DNA of 64,000 bases, from positions 1 to 64,000 of the forward strand of contig JAILZL010000011.1 of the NCBI GenBank assembly GCA_023512475.1, in the 5' to 3' direction. The stretch's first letter is position 1. The number at the start of each line of letters is the position of its first letter. Shown piece after piece: positions 23,327 to 31,569 of the stretch. Below the pieces are notes generated by a model, which searched no databases, was not told the origin of the DNA, and worked only from the letters and a program-made list of their open reading frames with translations. Made by a program: the position numbers and the translations under genes. Source of the DNA: Syntrophobacterales bacterium. Its GTDB lineage: Bacteria > Desulfobacterota > Desulfobaccia > Desulfobaccales > 0-14-0-80-60-11.

Positions 23327-24019
23327 ATGGAAGAATTCAGCCTGACGGTGGAGCGTCTGAGGGACATCCTCCACTACGCCAAGCCATTCGGCCACCACGA
23401 ACATGCCAAGACCCTGAATCTGGGGTTCGGGTTCCTCTACTACGGGGTGGTCCGGGCCCTGCGGCCGCAACACGTCCTGGTCATCGGCTCCGGCTATGGC
23501 TTCAGCGTCGTCTGCCTGGCCCTGGGCCTGAAGGACAACGCCAAAGGCCGCCTCAGTTTTGTGGACCCCTCCTATTCCCTGCTGGAAAACGGCCCCCTGG
23601 CCACCCTGGGCGGCCGGGGCTACTGGTCCGATGAGGCCCGGGTGCGGGAACATTTCCAGCGCTTCGGGGTGGAAAAGATCGTCCGGCACTATAAGCTGCG
23701 CAGCGACGAATTCTTCCCCCGCTATGCGGAGCTGGGGCTCCCGCCCATTGACGTGGCCTTCATCGACGGCAGTCATGCCTTCAAGGATGTGAAGTACGAT
23801 TTTTTGCAGGTTCTGGAGCATGCCCGGAAGAACACCTACATCTTCCTGCATGACACCAACATCTATTTCCGGGAGCTCCTCAGGCACGCCGGGGTGAGCC
23901 GCTGGCTCAGGATCCTCAAACGCCAGGAGCAGGCCTTTGAAGTGGTGAATTTCCCCTTTTCTTCGGGGGTGGCCCTGGTGCGGGTATTGCATCCCGGGGC
24001 CGGAAAGGAGCTGAATTGA
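23327..24019 (+). CDS. Class I SAM-dependent methyltransferase (Methyltransf_24-like)
   Basis: 230 residues. HVLVIGSGYGFSVVCLALGL (about residue 46) is the SAM-binding glycine loop. LSFVDPSYSLL supplies the acidic residue at the end of strand 2, and VAFIDGSHAFKDVKYDFLQVL with IFLHDTN matches the Methyltransf_24/CmcI-like group. The acceptor is unknown. AAAAGGGGGG precedes the ATG at 23327; the much longer upstream frame is only the antisense of the TolC-like gene. Its stop overlaps the next gene's TTG start (TTGA), so it heads a three-gene operon with a decarboxylase-like and a glycosyltransferase gene, which suggests a modified lipid or surface molecule. Confidence 0.83.
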   Translation: MEEFSLTVERLRDILHYAKPFGHHEHAKTLNLGFGFLYYGVVRALRPQHVLVIGSGYGFSVVCLALGLKDNAKGRLSFVDPSYSLLENGPLATLGGRGYWSDEARVREHFQRFGVEKIVRHYKLRSDEFFPRYAELGLPPIDVAFIDGSHAFKDVKYDFLQVLEHARKNTYIFLHDTNIYFRELLRHAGVSRWLRILKRQEQAFEVVNFPFSSGVALVRVLHPGAGKELN

Positions 24020-24729
24020 GTTGGGCCTGGCTTTCTCTGCCCGCCGCCCTGGCGGCCGGCTACCTGTATTGGCGCCATGTCTGGTTTTTCCGCAATCCGC
24101 CCCGCACGCCTCCGTCGGGGGAGAATATCGTCAGTCCCGCGGACGGCCGGGTGGTCTATGCCCGGGTGGTGGCGGCCCATGAGGAGGTCATTCTCCTCAA
24201 ACAGGGGCGGGCCTTGGCCCTCTCCGACATTCTCCGCTTTCAGGTGAGCCTGCCCCGGGTGCATGTGGGGATCTTCATGGCTCCCTGGGATGTGCATTAC
24301 AACCGGGCCCCCCTGGCGGGCACCGTCACTGCCCTCCTCCACTTTCCCCCTCACCGGGGGAATGTCCACATGACCCCCATGCAGTGGCGCACCCTCCTGA
24401 AGCGGCCGCCCCTGTACCGGGGGGCCCGACACCTCCTGTACAACGAGCGCCTGGTGACCACCCTCCGGGGCACCTTCCTGGGGGAGGAGGTGGACTGCCA
24501 GGTGATCCAGATCGCCGGCGGCAGTGTCCGGGGCATTGACAGCTTCACCCAGGTGGGGGCCCGGCTGGAGAAGGGCGACATCTTCGGCATGATCCGCATC
24601 GGCTCCCAGGTGGATGTGGTGCTCCCCTGGCATCCCGCCATGGAGCTCCGGGTGCAGCCCGGCCAGCGGGTGCGGGCCGGGGAGAGCATCCTCATCGCCC
24701 CGGCCGCCGGAAAGGAGTCTGATTCATGA
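24016..24729 (+). CDS. Phosphatidylserine/archaetidylserine decarboxylase-like protein
   Basis: 237 residues. An N-terminal hydrophobic segment (about 3-19) anchors it. The sequence FFRNPPRTPP and SPADGRVVYARVV are family signatures. RVHVGIFMAPWDVHYNRAP (about 81-99) carries the catalytic region with His. R-I-G-S197-Q-V-D is the expected self-cleavage site, where the serine becomes the pyruvoyl cofactor. These enzymes convert phosphatidylserine to phosphatidylethanolamine. Neighbours suggest this one may act on a different head group. The start is TTG at 24016 with AAAGGAG just upstream, overlapping the methyltransferase stop. Confidence 0.83.
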   Translation: MSWAWLSLPAALAAGYLYWRHVWFFRNPPRTPPSGENIVSPADGRVVYARVVAAHEEVILLKQGRALALSDILRFQVSLPRVHVGIFMAPWDVHYNRAPLAGTVTALLHFPPHRGNVHMTPMQWRTLLKRPPLYRGARHLLYNERLVTTLRGTFLGEEVDCQVIQIAGGSVRGIDSFTQVGARLEKGDIFGMIRIGSQVDVVLPWHPAMELRVQPGQRVRAGESILIAPAAGKESDS

Positions 24730-27116
24730 AAATTGACCTGCATGTGCATTCCCGCCATTCCACCCGGCCGTCTTTGTGGGTGTTGCAGAAACTGGGCTGC
24801 CAGGAGTGTTACACCGACCCCCGGGAGCTCTACCGCATTGCCAAGGCCCGGGGGATGCATCAGGTGACCATCACCGACCACAATGCCATCGACGGCGCCC
24901 TGGAGATCGCCCACCTGCCCGATACCTTCCTCAGCGAGGAGATCACCACCTATTTCCCCGAGGACGGCTGCAAGCTCCATGTGCTGGCCTATGACCTCAC
25001 CGAGGCCCAGCACCGGGAGATCCAGCGCCGGCGCCGGGATGTCTATGAGCTGGTGGCCTATCTCCAGGAGGAGGCCATCTTCCACGCCCTGGCCCACCCC
25101 TTCTGGTCGGTGAACGGCCGGCTCACCCCCCGCCACTTCGAGATGCTCCTGTTGCTCTTTGACCACTTTGAGCTGAACGGCGGCCGGGATCACCGCCTCA
25201 ACGACGGCCTCCGCCTCCTCCTCTCCCTCCTCACCCCCTCGGATCTGGAGGAGCTGGCGGCGCGGCATCGCCTGCCGGTCACCGCCGCCCGCCTGTGGCC
25301 CAAGGGACTCACCGGGGGCTCCGACGACCACAGCTCCCTCAATATCGGCCGCATGTTCACCGAGGTCCCGGGGGCCGCCACCCTGAAGGACTTCTTCCAG
25401 GGGGTGGCCCAGGGCCGGGGGCAGGTGGGGGGGCAGGCCTCCACCCCCCTGACGCTGGGGCACAACATCTACAGCATCGCCTACCAGTTCTATCGCCAGA
25501 AGTACCAGCTGGCCGACGGCGCCCCGAAGGATATCCTCCTCTTTTTCCTGGAGAAATACCTGCGCCGGCCGGAGGCGGTCTCCGGCCCGCCCCTGGTGCA
25601 ATACTACCTGGACCGCGTCAAGAGCTGGGTGAAATCCTCGCCGCCGGAGGCGGACTTCCTCCAGCTCCTCAAAAGGGAGGCGGCCAAGATCTCCTGCCCG
25701 GAGGACAATTCCGAAACCCAGTGGTACACCCTGGTCTCCCAGTTGGCGGAGGCGGTCCTCCGGCACTGCCACCACCATTTCCGCCAGGCCCTCCTGCAGG
25801 CGGACTTCCTCCGGCTCCTGAATGTGGCCACCTCCCAGGGGCTGGTGTATGCCGCCCTGGTGCCGTATTTCGCCGCCTTCTCCTCCTTTGCCGCGGACCG
25901 GAAACTGGGGGAGGAGATCGTCACCGCCTGGCGGCAGCGCCAGCTGAAAAAGCCCCGGGAGCACCAGCGCCTGAAGCTGGCCCATTTCACCGACACCTTG
26001 CATGAGATCAACGGCGTGGGTCTGACCCTGCGCCGGCAGGCGGAGGCGGCCCGGCGCTTCGCCAAGCCCTACACCCTCATCACCTGCGATTCCTCCCGGT
26101 CTCCGGGTTTGGGGGTGCGCGCCTTTGTGCCTGTGGGGGTCTTTCATCTCCCGGGCTATCCGGAGATGAAGCTCGTTCATCCGCCGCTGCTGCAGATCCT
26201 CAAGTATTGTGACGAGCACGGCTTCACCCACTTGCAGGCCGCCACCCCGGGGCCCATGGGGCTCACGGCCCTGGCCGTGGCCCGCCTCCTGAAGCTGCCC
26301 CTCTGGGGCACCTATCACACCGCCCTCCCCCAATACACCCAGCACCTCACCGACGACCCCACCCTGGTCACCTGGATGTGGAAGTTCCTCCTCTGGTTTT
26401 ACCGGCAGATGGACGTGGTGCTGGTGCCCTCCCACGCCACCGCCCGGGAGCTTGCCGGGGCCGGCCTGCCGGAGGACAAGATCCGCCTCTACCCCCGGGG
26501 GGTGGACCCCCACCACTTCACCCCCGGGAAGCGCAACGGTTTTTTCCAGCGGCGCTTCGGCCTGGAGGACCGGCTGATCCTGTTGTATGTGGGGCGGGTG
26601 TCGAAGGAGAAGAACCTGGAGCTTCTGGGGCAGGTCTTCCGGGAGCTCTCCCCCCGGCATCCGGAGCTGCATCTGGTGGTGGTGGGGGATGGTCCCTACC
26701 GGGAGGAGATGGAGGCGTCCCTGGCCGGGGCGCCCGTCACCTTCACCGGCTACCTGGAAGGGGAAAGTTTGGCGGAGGCCTATGCCTCCAGCGATCTCTT
26801 CGTCTTCCCCAGCACCACCGACACCTTCGGCAATGTGGTGCTGGAGGCCCAGGCCAGTGGGGTGCCCGTCATCGTCACCGATACCGGTGGCCCCCAGGAA
26901 AACGTTCTCCCCGGAGAGACGGGGCTGGTCATTCCGGGAAATGATCCGGAGAGCCTGGCGGCGGCCATCCTGCACCTGGCCGCGGCCCCGAAGCGGCGCC
27001 AGGAGATGGGTCGGGCCGCCCGGGCCTATGCCGAGTCCCGGGCCTTTGATCACGCTTTCCTCAAGACCTGGGAGCTCTATGAGCAGCTGGCCTTTCCCGC
27101 CGGGGAACCCTCCTGA
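24726..27116 (+). CDS. PHP-domain / family-4 glycosyltransferase fusion
   Basis: 796 residues. The N-terminal ~230 form a PHP metal-dependent phosphoesterase domain (DLHVHSRHS, TITDHN, LAHPF, GGSDDHSS supply the metal ligands). About 230-420 is a helical linker. The C-terminal ~380 form a GT4 (GT-B fold) glycosyltransferase, with VLVPSHATARE, YVGRVSKEKN and FPSTTDTFGNVVLEAQASG for nucleotide-sugar binding. The pairing suggests hydrolysis of a phosphate ester coupled to sugar transfer, perhaps onto a lipid head group, given the decarboxylase-like gene with which it overlaps (ATGA). Specific product unknown. Confidence 0.85.
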   Translation: MKIDLHVHSRHSTRPSLWVLQKLGCQECYTDPRELYRIAKARGMHQVTITDHNAIDGALEIAHLPDTFLSEEITTYFPEDGCKLHVLAYDLTEAQHREIQRRRRDVYELVAYLQEEAIFHALAHPFWSVNGRLTPRHFEMLLLLFDHFELNGGRDHRLNDGLRLLLSLLTPSDLEELAARHRLPVTAARLWPKGLTGGSDDHSSLNIGRMFTEVPGAATLKDFFQGVAQGRGQVGGQASTPLTLGHNIYSIAYQFYRQKYQLADGAPKDILLFFLEKYLRRPEAVSGPPLVQYYLDRVKSWVKSSPPEADFLQLLKREAAKISCPEDNSETQWYTLVSQLAEAVLRHCHHHFRQALLQADFLRLLNVATSQGLVYAALVPYFAAFSSFAADRKLGEEIVTAWRQRQLKKPREHQRLKLAHFTDTLHEINGVGLTLRRQAEAARRFAKPYTLITCDSSRSPGLGVRAFVPVGVFHLPGYPEMKLVHPPLLQILKYCDEHGFTHLQAATPGPMGLTALAVARLLKLPLWGTYHTALPQYTQHLTDDPTLVTWMWKFLLWFYRQMDVVLVPSHATARELAGAGLPEDKIRLYPRGVDPHHFTPGKRNGFFQRRFGLEDRLILLYVGRVSKEKNLELLGQVFRELSPRHPELHLVVVGDGPYREEMEASLAGAPVTFTGYLEGESLAEAYASSDLFVFPSTTDTFGNVVLEAQASGVPVIVTDTGGPQENVLPGETGLVIPGNDPESLAAAILHLAAAPKRRQEMGRAARAYAESRAFDHAFLKTWELYEQLAFPAGEPS

Positions 27117-27294
27117 CGGTCCCGGGGGGCCGGAGGGAATCGCGCCGCTCCGGAGCTTCGGGGAGGGGCCCTCCAGCCCCGGAGAAGGAGGCCCCGGCTG
27201 AGCCCGGCAGGCTGCGAGGGGTGCCTTTCCCGGGAGAGATGGGCTGACTCGGCGCCCTGAGGCCCGGAGGCCGCCTCCCGCCGCCATTTTTTTC
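27117..27294. other. Intergenic, no gene
   Basis: GC-rich spacer after the glycosyltransferase. No clear T-tailed terminator is visible before the riboswitch promoter. Confidence 0.4.
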
Positions 27295-27323
27295 TTGACA
27301 GGGGGCTTACCTCCAGATATTGT
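27295..27323 (+). promoter_or_regulatory. Sigma-70 promoter of the cobalamin riboswitch
   Basis: Perfect -35 TTGACA (27295-27300), 17-base spacer, -10 TATTGT (27318-27323). Transcription is expected from about 27330, at the 5' edge of the riboswitch. This is the best housekeeping promoter in the window. Confidence 0.8.
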
Positions 27324-27329
27324 GGTGTC

Positions 27330-27532
27330 ACATCGTTCGGGTGCCCAGATAGGGCATAATAGGGAAGCCGGTGCAAATCCGGCACGGTCCCGCCGCTGTA
27401 ACCGGGGACGATCCCTGCACAATGCCACTGTCCCTGCAGGGGATGGGAAGGCGCAGGGGGAGGAGGATCCGGAAGTCAGAAGACCTGCCCGAACCCCGGC
27501 CGGCGTCGCTACGCGGTATAGCCGACGCCCGG
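27330..27532 (+). ncRNA. Cobalamin (AdoCbl) riboswitch
   Basis: Contains the B12-box-type core: AGCCGGTGCAAATCCGGCAC from 27366, then GGTCCCGCCGCTGTAACC (27386-27403), GCCACTG (27424-27430) and the closing GTCAGAAGACCTGCC (27475-27489). A downstream hairpin (GGCGTCG 27502-27508 with CGACGCC 27523-27529) is in place for the kissing-loop partner P13. It precedes a cobalt chelatase, matching the known use of this riboswitch to shut off cobalamin synthesis and cobalt handling when cobalamin is plentiful. Confidence 0.95.
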
Positions 27533-27539
27533 CACGACA

Positions 27540-27599
27540 TTAAGGATCAAGCAAGCTGGGTGCAATCCTTAAGTCCCTCAGTGGCTTAAGGATTTTTTT
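27540..27599 (+). terminator. Riboswitch terminator with alternative antiterminator
   Basis: AATCCTTAAG (27564-27573) pairs with CTTAAGGATT (27585-27594), followed by seven T: a strong intrinsic terminator 23 bases before the cbiK ATG. TTAAGGAT at 27540-27547 is complementary to ATCCTTAA (27565-27572), giving a mutually exclusive antiterminator. Control is therefore transcriptional: ligand binding should favour the terminator. Confidence 0.88.
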
Positions 27600-27621
27600 A
27601 TTTCCCGGCAAGGAGGGCAAG

Positions 27622-28494
27622 ATGCGGCAACCAAGGAAGAGATGGCATCTGGGGCTGGCGGCCGCCGTGCTGGCGGTGTGGGCGGCCGTCCCGGGGTGGG
27701 CGGCGGACAAGCCCGTCATCGTGCTCACCGCCTTCGGCACCACCACCGAGGCCTTCGCCACCTATGACCATTTTGAGAAGAAGGTCCGGGAGCGCTTCCC
27801 GGAGCATGAGCTCCGCTGGGCCTTCACCTCCCACAAGGTGCGCCACAAGGTGGCCGCCGAGCAGGGCCGGGAGCTCAAGGATCTGGGCACCGTGCTCCGG
27901 GAGCTGAAAGCCCAGGGCCGTACCCGGGTGGCCATCCAGTCCCTGCACATCGTCCCCGGGGAGGAGTGGGAGAAGAAGGTGGTCTCCGTGGTGCGGGAGG
28001 TGCCGGGTCTGAAGGCGGCCGTGGGGAAGCCCCTGCTGAGCAGCCCCCGGGACCAGGAGCGGGCCTTGGCGGCGGTGGCGGCCACCTTCCCGCCTGCGGA
28101 TAAAAAGACCGTGGTGCTCCTCATGGCCCACGGCAGTCCGGCCCCCTCCGGGGAGAAGGCCTATGTCCGCTTCGCCCGGCTCCTCACCTCCCGCTACCCC
28201 CACGCCTATCTGGCCTCGGTGGAGGGCAAGCCCGAGGCCCAGGCGGCCTTCGCCCGGGTACGGAAGGCCAACCCGGACAGGGTGGTCCTGATGCCCTTCA
28301 TGTTTGTGGCCGGGGAGCATGTGAAAAACGACCTGCTGGGGGAGGAGCCGGACAGCTGGAAGAGCCAGCTCCTGAAACAGAAGCCCTACCGGATTGAGGG
28401 CATCACCCGGGGCCTGGGATATCTGGACGGGATTGCGGAGATCTTTCTGGACCATCTGGCCCAGGCCCTCAAGGAAGCGGAGGGGAAGAAATGA
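27622..28494 (+). CDS. cbiK: Secreted sirohydrochlorin cobaltochelatase (CbiK, periplasmic type)
   Basis: 290 residues. Signal peptide about 1-27 (MRQPRKRWHLGLAAAVLAVW, ending GWA), then a class II chelatase of CbiK type. H170 (MAHGS) and H233 (GEHVKND) are 63 apart and match the active-site His pair of Salmonella and Desulfovibrio CbiK. It inserts Co2+ into sirohydrochlorin in anaerobic cobalamin synthesis, but an exported form, as known in Desulfovibrio vulgaris (CbiKP), may instead handle iron, heme or cobalt in the periplasm. H71 and H75 (TSHKVRHK) are possible heme or metal ligands. Riboswitch control ties it to cobalt/cobalamin. AAGGAGGGCAAG precedes the ATG. Confidence 0.93.
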   Translation: MRQPRKRWHLGLAAAVLAVWAAVPGWAADKPVIVLTAFGTTTEAFATYDHFEKKVRERFPEHELRWAFTSHKVRHKVAAEQGRELKDLGTVLRELKAQGRTRVAIQSLHIVPGEEWEKKVVSVVREVPGLKAAVGKPLLSSPRDQERALAAVAATFPPADKKTVVLLMAHGSPAPSGEKAYVRFARLLTSRYPHAYLASVEGKPEAQAAFARVRKANPDRVVLMPFMFVAGEHVKNDLLGEEPDSWKSQLLKQKPYRIEGITRGLGYLDGIAEIFLDHLAQALKEAEGKK

Positions 28495-28751
28495 AAACCG
28501 GGGTCATTGTCTATCTGGTGGGCGGCGCGGAAGTGCCTCCGGGGATGGATGTGGCGGCCCGCTGCCGGGAGCTGGGTCTCCCGGCGGACCGGGTGGAGGT
28601 GGTGGGCGGCGGCGAGGAGGGGTTTGCCGATGTCCAGGAGGCGTGGCATTTCCTCTTGACCCAGGGCTTCGGCCGCATCCAGCTTCTGGTGGCCCGTCCG
28701 GCGGACGACCGCCTGGAGCTGGTGCACCCGCCGCTGCGCCTCTGCGGCTGA
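28491..28751 (+). CDS. Small protein co-translated with CbiK, unknown function
   Basis: 86 residues: MKTGVIVYLVGGAEVPPGMD..., then FADVQEAWHFLLTQGFGRIQLLVARP and a final LRLCG. No signal peptide or span. The ATG overlaps the cbiK stop (ATGA) and has GGAGGGGAAGAA upstream, so it is part of the riboswitch-controlled unit. The pattern of alternating strands and one helix suggests a compact alpha/beta fold. No family recognised. A cytoplasmic role next to cobalt/cobalamin metabolism is inferred only from context. Confidence 0.75.
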   Translation: MKTGVIVYLVGGAEVPPGMDVAARCRELGLPADRVEVVGGGEEGFADVQEAWHFLLTQGFGRIQLLVARPADDRLELVHPPLRLCG

Positions 28752-28873
28752 GGCGTTTCGGGCGGGAGCCGGGAGTCCGCCCCCAGGATCCCCCATGGGG
28801 GCACTTCCCCGCGCCTCATTCACGGCTTTTCCACCCCTGCCGGTCCCACCTGCGGCCGGGGTGGCGGAAGAAA

Positions 28874-28900
28874 CCGGAGGGCGGCATCCTTGCCCTCCGG
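28874..28900. terminator. Hairpin between convergent genes
   Basis: Perfect 9-bp arms CCGGAGGGC (28874-28882) and GCCCTCCGG (28892-28900) with a 9-base loop lie between the plus-strand small gene and the minus-strand PEP-synthase-like gene. There is no T tract, so it is a possible bidirectional end structure rather than a classic terminator. Confidence 0.4.
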
Positions 28901-28973
28901 CTTGATGGCGTCTCCTTATCCGTGGCGGGTGGGCGGCGGGACCGGGTCCTGACCCCGGTTCCGCCATTTTTTC

Positions 28974-31538
28974 TCATCCGGGCAGATTCAGGTGCTCCCG
29001 CAGGAACTCCTTGATATACCAGTCCACAATGCCGTCGGAGAACAGGGCCATGTCCAGCTGCTTGGTGTAGACCGTCAGCTTGCCCAACAGGGTGAGGCGC
29101 CCGCACATCTTCTCCAGGGGGTATTTGGCCAGGCGTGCCTCGATGTAATCCCCTTGGCGGGTGTGCTGCAGGTCCATGTGGTCAATGATGGTCTCGATGA
29201 GGCGGGTGCGGCGCTCCCGACGCTCCGGAGTGGAGCCGCCCCCCCGGAAACTGAAGGTGAGATAATTATCGTTCAGCACCTCGGACACATAGGCCTCCAC
29301 CGTGGAGAGGTGATACCCCAGGCGGATGCTGAAGTTCATATAATTGCGGGAGAGCACCACATAGCTCTGATCCCGCCAGGGGTCGGCGCCCTGGGCTACC
29401 TCCGCCTCTTCCTTGACAAAGACGGAGGACAGGCTCTTCACTCCCGGGGCGGGTTTGGGCCAGGGCATGCTTCTCAGGCCCTGCCAGAAGGCCTTGAAGG
29501 GGATGGATTCGATATCCGAGGGCCGCACCCGCCGGCGCCGGCGTCTGAGGCCGCCCCCCAGATCCAGGAGGCGGAGTTTCAGGGGGATGTCCGCCTCCAG
29601 TTCCTGCACCTCGCCCGCCTCGGTGAGCTCCAGTTCCGTCATGCGGAAGAGCTCCCGCATGGCGTACTCATGGCCGTAGCGCACCACATCGTGCACCGTG
29701 CGGCAGGCCTCGGGGGTGAAATTCTCCGCCCGGGGGTTGATGAGATTCAGGGGGATGACCTTCTGGAGCACCGCCTTCAGGGTCTGGAACACGGGGCTGT
29801 CCGCCAGATCGCTGTCCCGGCGCTCCCGGGCCTCCAGCAACTCCGGGATGAGGCCGTCATAGACGTTGTTGTAGTCCGCATCCACGGTGACCAGCTGGCC
29901 GGGGGTGAGGATCCGGGTGGCCTTGCCAGTGTCCAGGATGGTGGGCACCTGAAATTCCCGGGCCAACAGGGCCATATGCCCGGTGACGCTACCTGCGTCG
30001 GTGATGATGGCCGCGGCCTGGCGCATGACGGTGACGAATTTGGGGGAGGTGAAGCGGGAGACCAGCACCCCGCCGGGGGGGAAGTTTTTCAGGTCCTCGT
30101 CGGTCTTCACCAGGACCACGGGGCCGGCGCCCACCCCCCGGCAGGCCACCTTGCCCGAATCCAGGAGCACGGGATACTCCTGCTTCAGCCGGGGGCGGGC
30201 CGAGGGAGCCCTGCGGGTCTGGACCCTGAGGGGCCGGGTCTGCAAGAGCCAGAGGCGGCCGTCCTCCCCCAGGGCCCACTCCACATCCTGGGGTTTGCGG
30301 AAGTATTCTTCCAGGCGGCGGGCCCAGTCGGCCAATTGGGCCAGGTGCTCCCGGGTGAGGCAGGGCGCGGTGGCCTCCTCCGGCGGCACCGGTTCCTGCA
30401 CCTCCCCGCCCTCGGGCCGCCATCCCAGGCGCACCGGCTTGGGGGGAATGACCTGCTCCAGGATCTCTCCCGGCGGCTCGTAGGCGGCCAGATAATGATC
30501 GGGTTGCACCTTGCCGCCCACCGCATACTTCCCCAGGCCCCAGACGGCGTTCACCAGGATGGCGTCCCGCTCCGGCGCCTCGGGCTGCCGGGTGAAGAGC
30601 ACCCCGCTGGCTTTGGCCCGGATGAGGGGCATGACCACCACCCCCATGGCCAGCTCCTCTTCGTTGAAGCCCTTGTCTTTGTAGTAAAACAGGGCCCGGG
30701 GGGTGAAGAGGCTGGCCAGGATGTCCTTGTAGCGGGCCGCAAGGTCCCCGGGCGGCACATTGAGAAAGCTGACGTACTGGCCGGCGAAAGTGAAGGCCAG
30801 GTCCTCCCCCACGGCGCTGGAGCGCACCGCCAGAAAGGGGCGCTCCCCCAGGCGGCGGCAGAGCTCCTCGTAGGCCGCGGCCAGGGCCTCCTCCAGCTCC
30901 GGGGGCACCCGGGCCCCCAGGATGATGGCCTTGAGTTCCTCGCTCACCCGGGCCAGGGTGTCCAGATCCTCCAGGCTCCAGCCCTTGAGGAGTTCGGTAA
31001 GGCGCTGGGAGAGTTGGTTGGCGTCCAGAAATTTTTTATAGGCCGCGGTGGTGATGGCGAAACCCGGCGGCACCGGCAGCCCCAGTTTCCGGATGACCTC
31101 CCCCAAATTGGCGGCCTTGCCTCCCACCAGGTGCGCCTGCGTCAACTCCACGGCCGCCAGGTCCAGGACCAGCGGGCCGGCGGGGATTTCCCGCCGGTGT
31201 TCCAGGAGGGCCTCCACCTCCCGGCTGATGCGGGCCGCGGCTTCCTTCAGGTGGCCGTAGCGCCCCTCCCCCAGGCCGTCCAGGGCCTCCGCCAGGGCCT
31301 GGGTCTCCTGCCGCAACTCCCCCACCGCGGCCCGGATATAGGCCATGTCGAAGAGATAATCCCCGGAGAGCTTCTCCTCCATGTCGGCCATAAGGGCCAG
31401 GGTGCGGTTGTTGGCCTGCAGCAGCCGCTGGAACTGGGCATAGCGGGAGGCCAGGCGGGCCGAGGGAGGGGTTTCGGGAGCGCCGCCGGTGAGGCGTCTG
31501 AGGGAGCGCTTGATGACTTTCATGAAAGACCGCAGCAC
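28974..31538 (-). CDS. PEP/pyruvate-binding domain protein (PEP-synthase-like, lacks C-terminal barrel)
   Basis: About 854 residues. A helical N-terminus (~1-120) leads to a PPDK/PEP-synthase ATP-grasp domain (~130-450: VGGKAANLGEVIRKLGLPVPPGF; PFLAVRSSAVGEDLAFTFAGQY; GVLFTRQP). A swivelling phosphohistidine domain follows (~470-555: DAGSVTGHMALLAREFQVP with H521). The C-terminal PEP/pyruvate TIM barrel of true PEP synthase is missing; ~300 residues of unrecognised sequence replace it. Phosphotransfer from ATP to the His is likely, the acceptor unknown. First codon may be GTG (31538) or the ATG at 31523; neither has a strong ribosome site. It follows the carbonic anhydrase by 31 bases. Confidence 0.82.
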   Translation of the reverse strand: MLRSFMKVIKRSLRRLTGGAPETPPSARLASRYAQFQRLLQANNRTLALMADMEEKLSGDYLFDMAYIRAAVGELRQETQALAEALDGLGEGRYGHLKEAAARISREVEALLEHRREIPAGPLVLDLAAVELTQAHLVGGKAANLGEVIRKLGLPVPPGFAITTAAYKKFLDANQLSQRLTELLKGWSLEDLDTLARVSEELKAIILGARVPPELEEALAAAYEELCRRLGERPFLAVRSSAVGEDLAFTFAGQYVSFLNVPPGDLAARYKDILASLFTPRALFYYKDKGFNEEELAMGVVVMPLIRAKASGVLFTRQPEAPERDAILVNAVWGLGKYAVGGKVQPDHYLAAYEPPGEILEQVIPPKPVRLGWRPEGGEVQEPVPPEEATAPCLTREHLAQLADWARRLEEYFRKPQDVEWALGEDGRLWLLQTRPLRVQTRRAPSARPRLKQEYPVLLDSGKVACRGVGAGPVVLVKTDEDLKNFPPGGVLVSRFTSPKFVTVMRQAAAIITDAGSVTGHMALLAREFQVPTILDTGKATRILTPGQLVTVDADYNNVYDGLIPELLEARERRDSDLADSPVFQTLKAVLQKVIPLNLINPRAENFTPEACRTVHDVVRYGHEYAMRELFRMTELELTEAGEVQELEADIPLKLRLLDLGGGLRRRRRRVRPSDIESIPFKAFWQGLRSMPWPKPAPGVKSLSSVFVKEEAEVAQGADPWRDQSYVVLSRNYMNFSIRLGYHLSTVEAYVSEVLNDNYLTFSFRGGGSTPERRERRTRLIETIIDHMDLQHTRQGDYIEARLAKYPLEKMCGRLTLLGKLTVYTKQLDMALFSDGIVDWYIKEFLREHLNLPG

Positions 31539-31569
31539 CTACTGAGTCTCACGGGTCCCGGGGAAGGGG

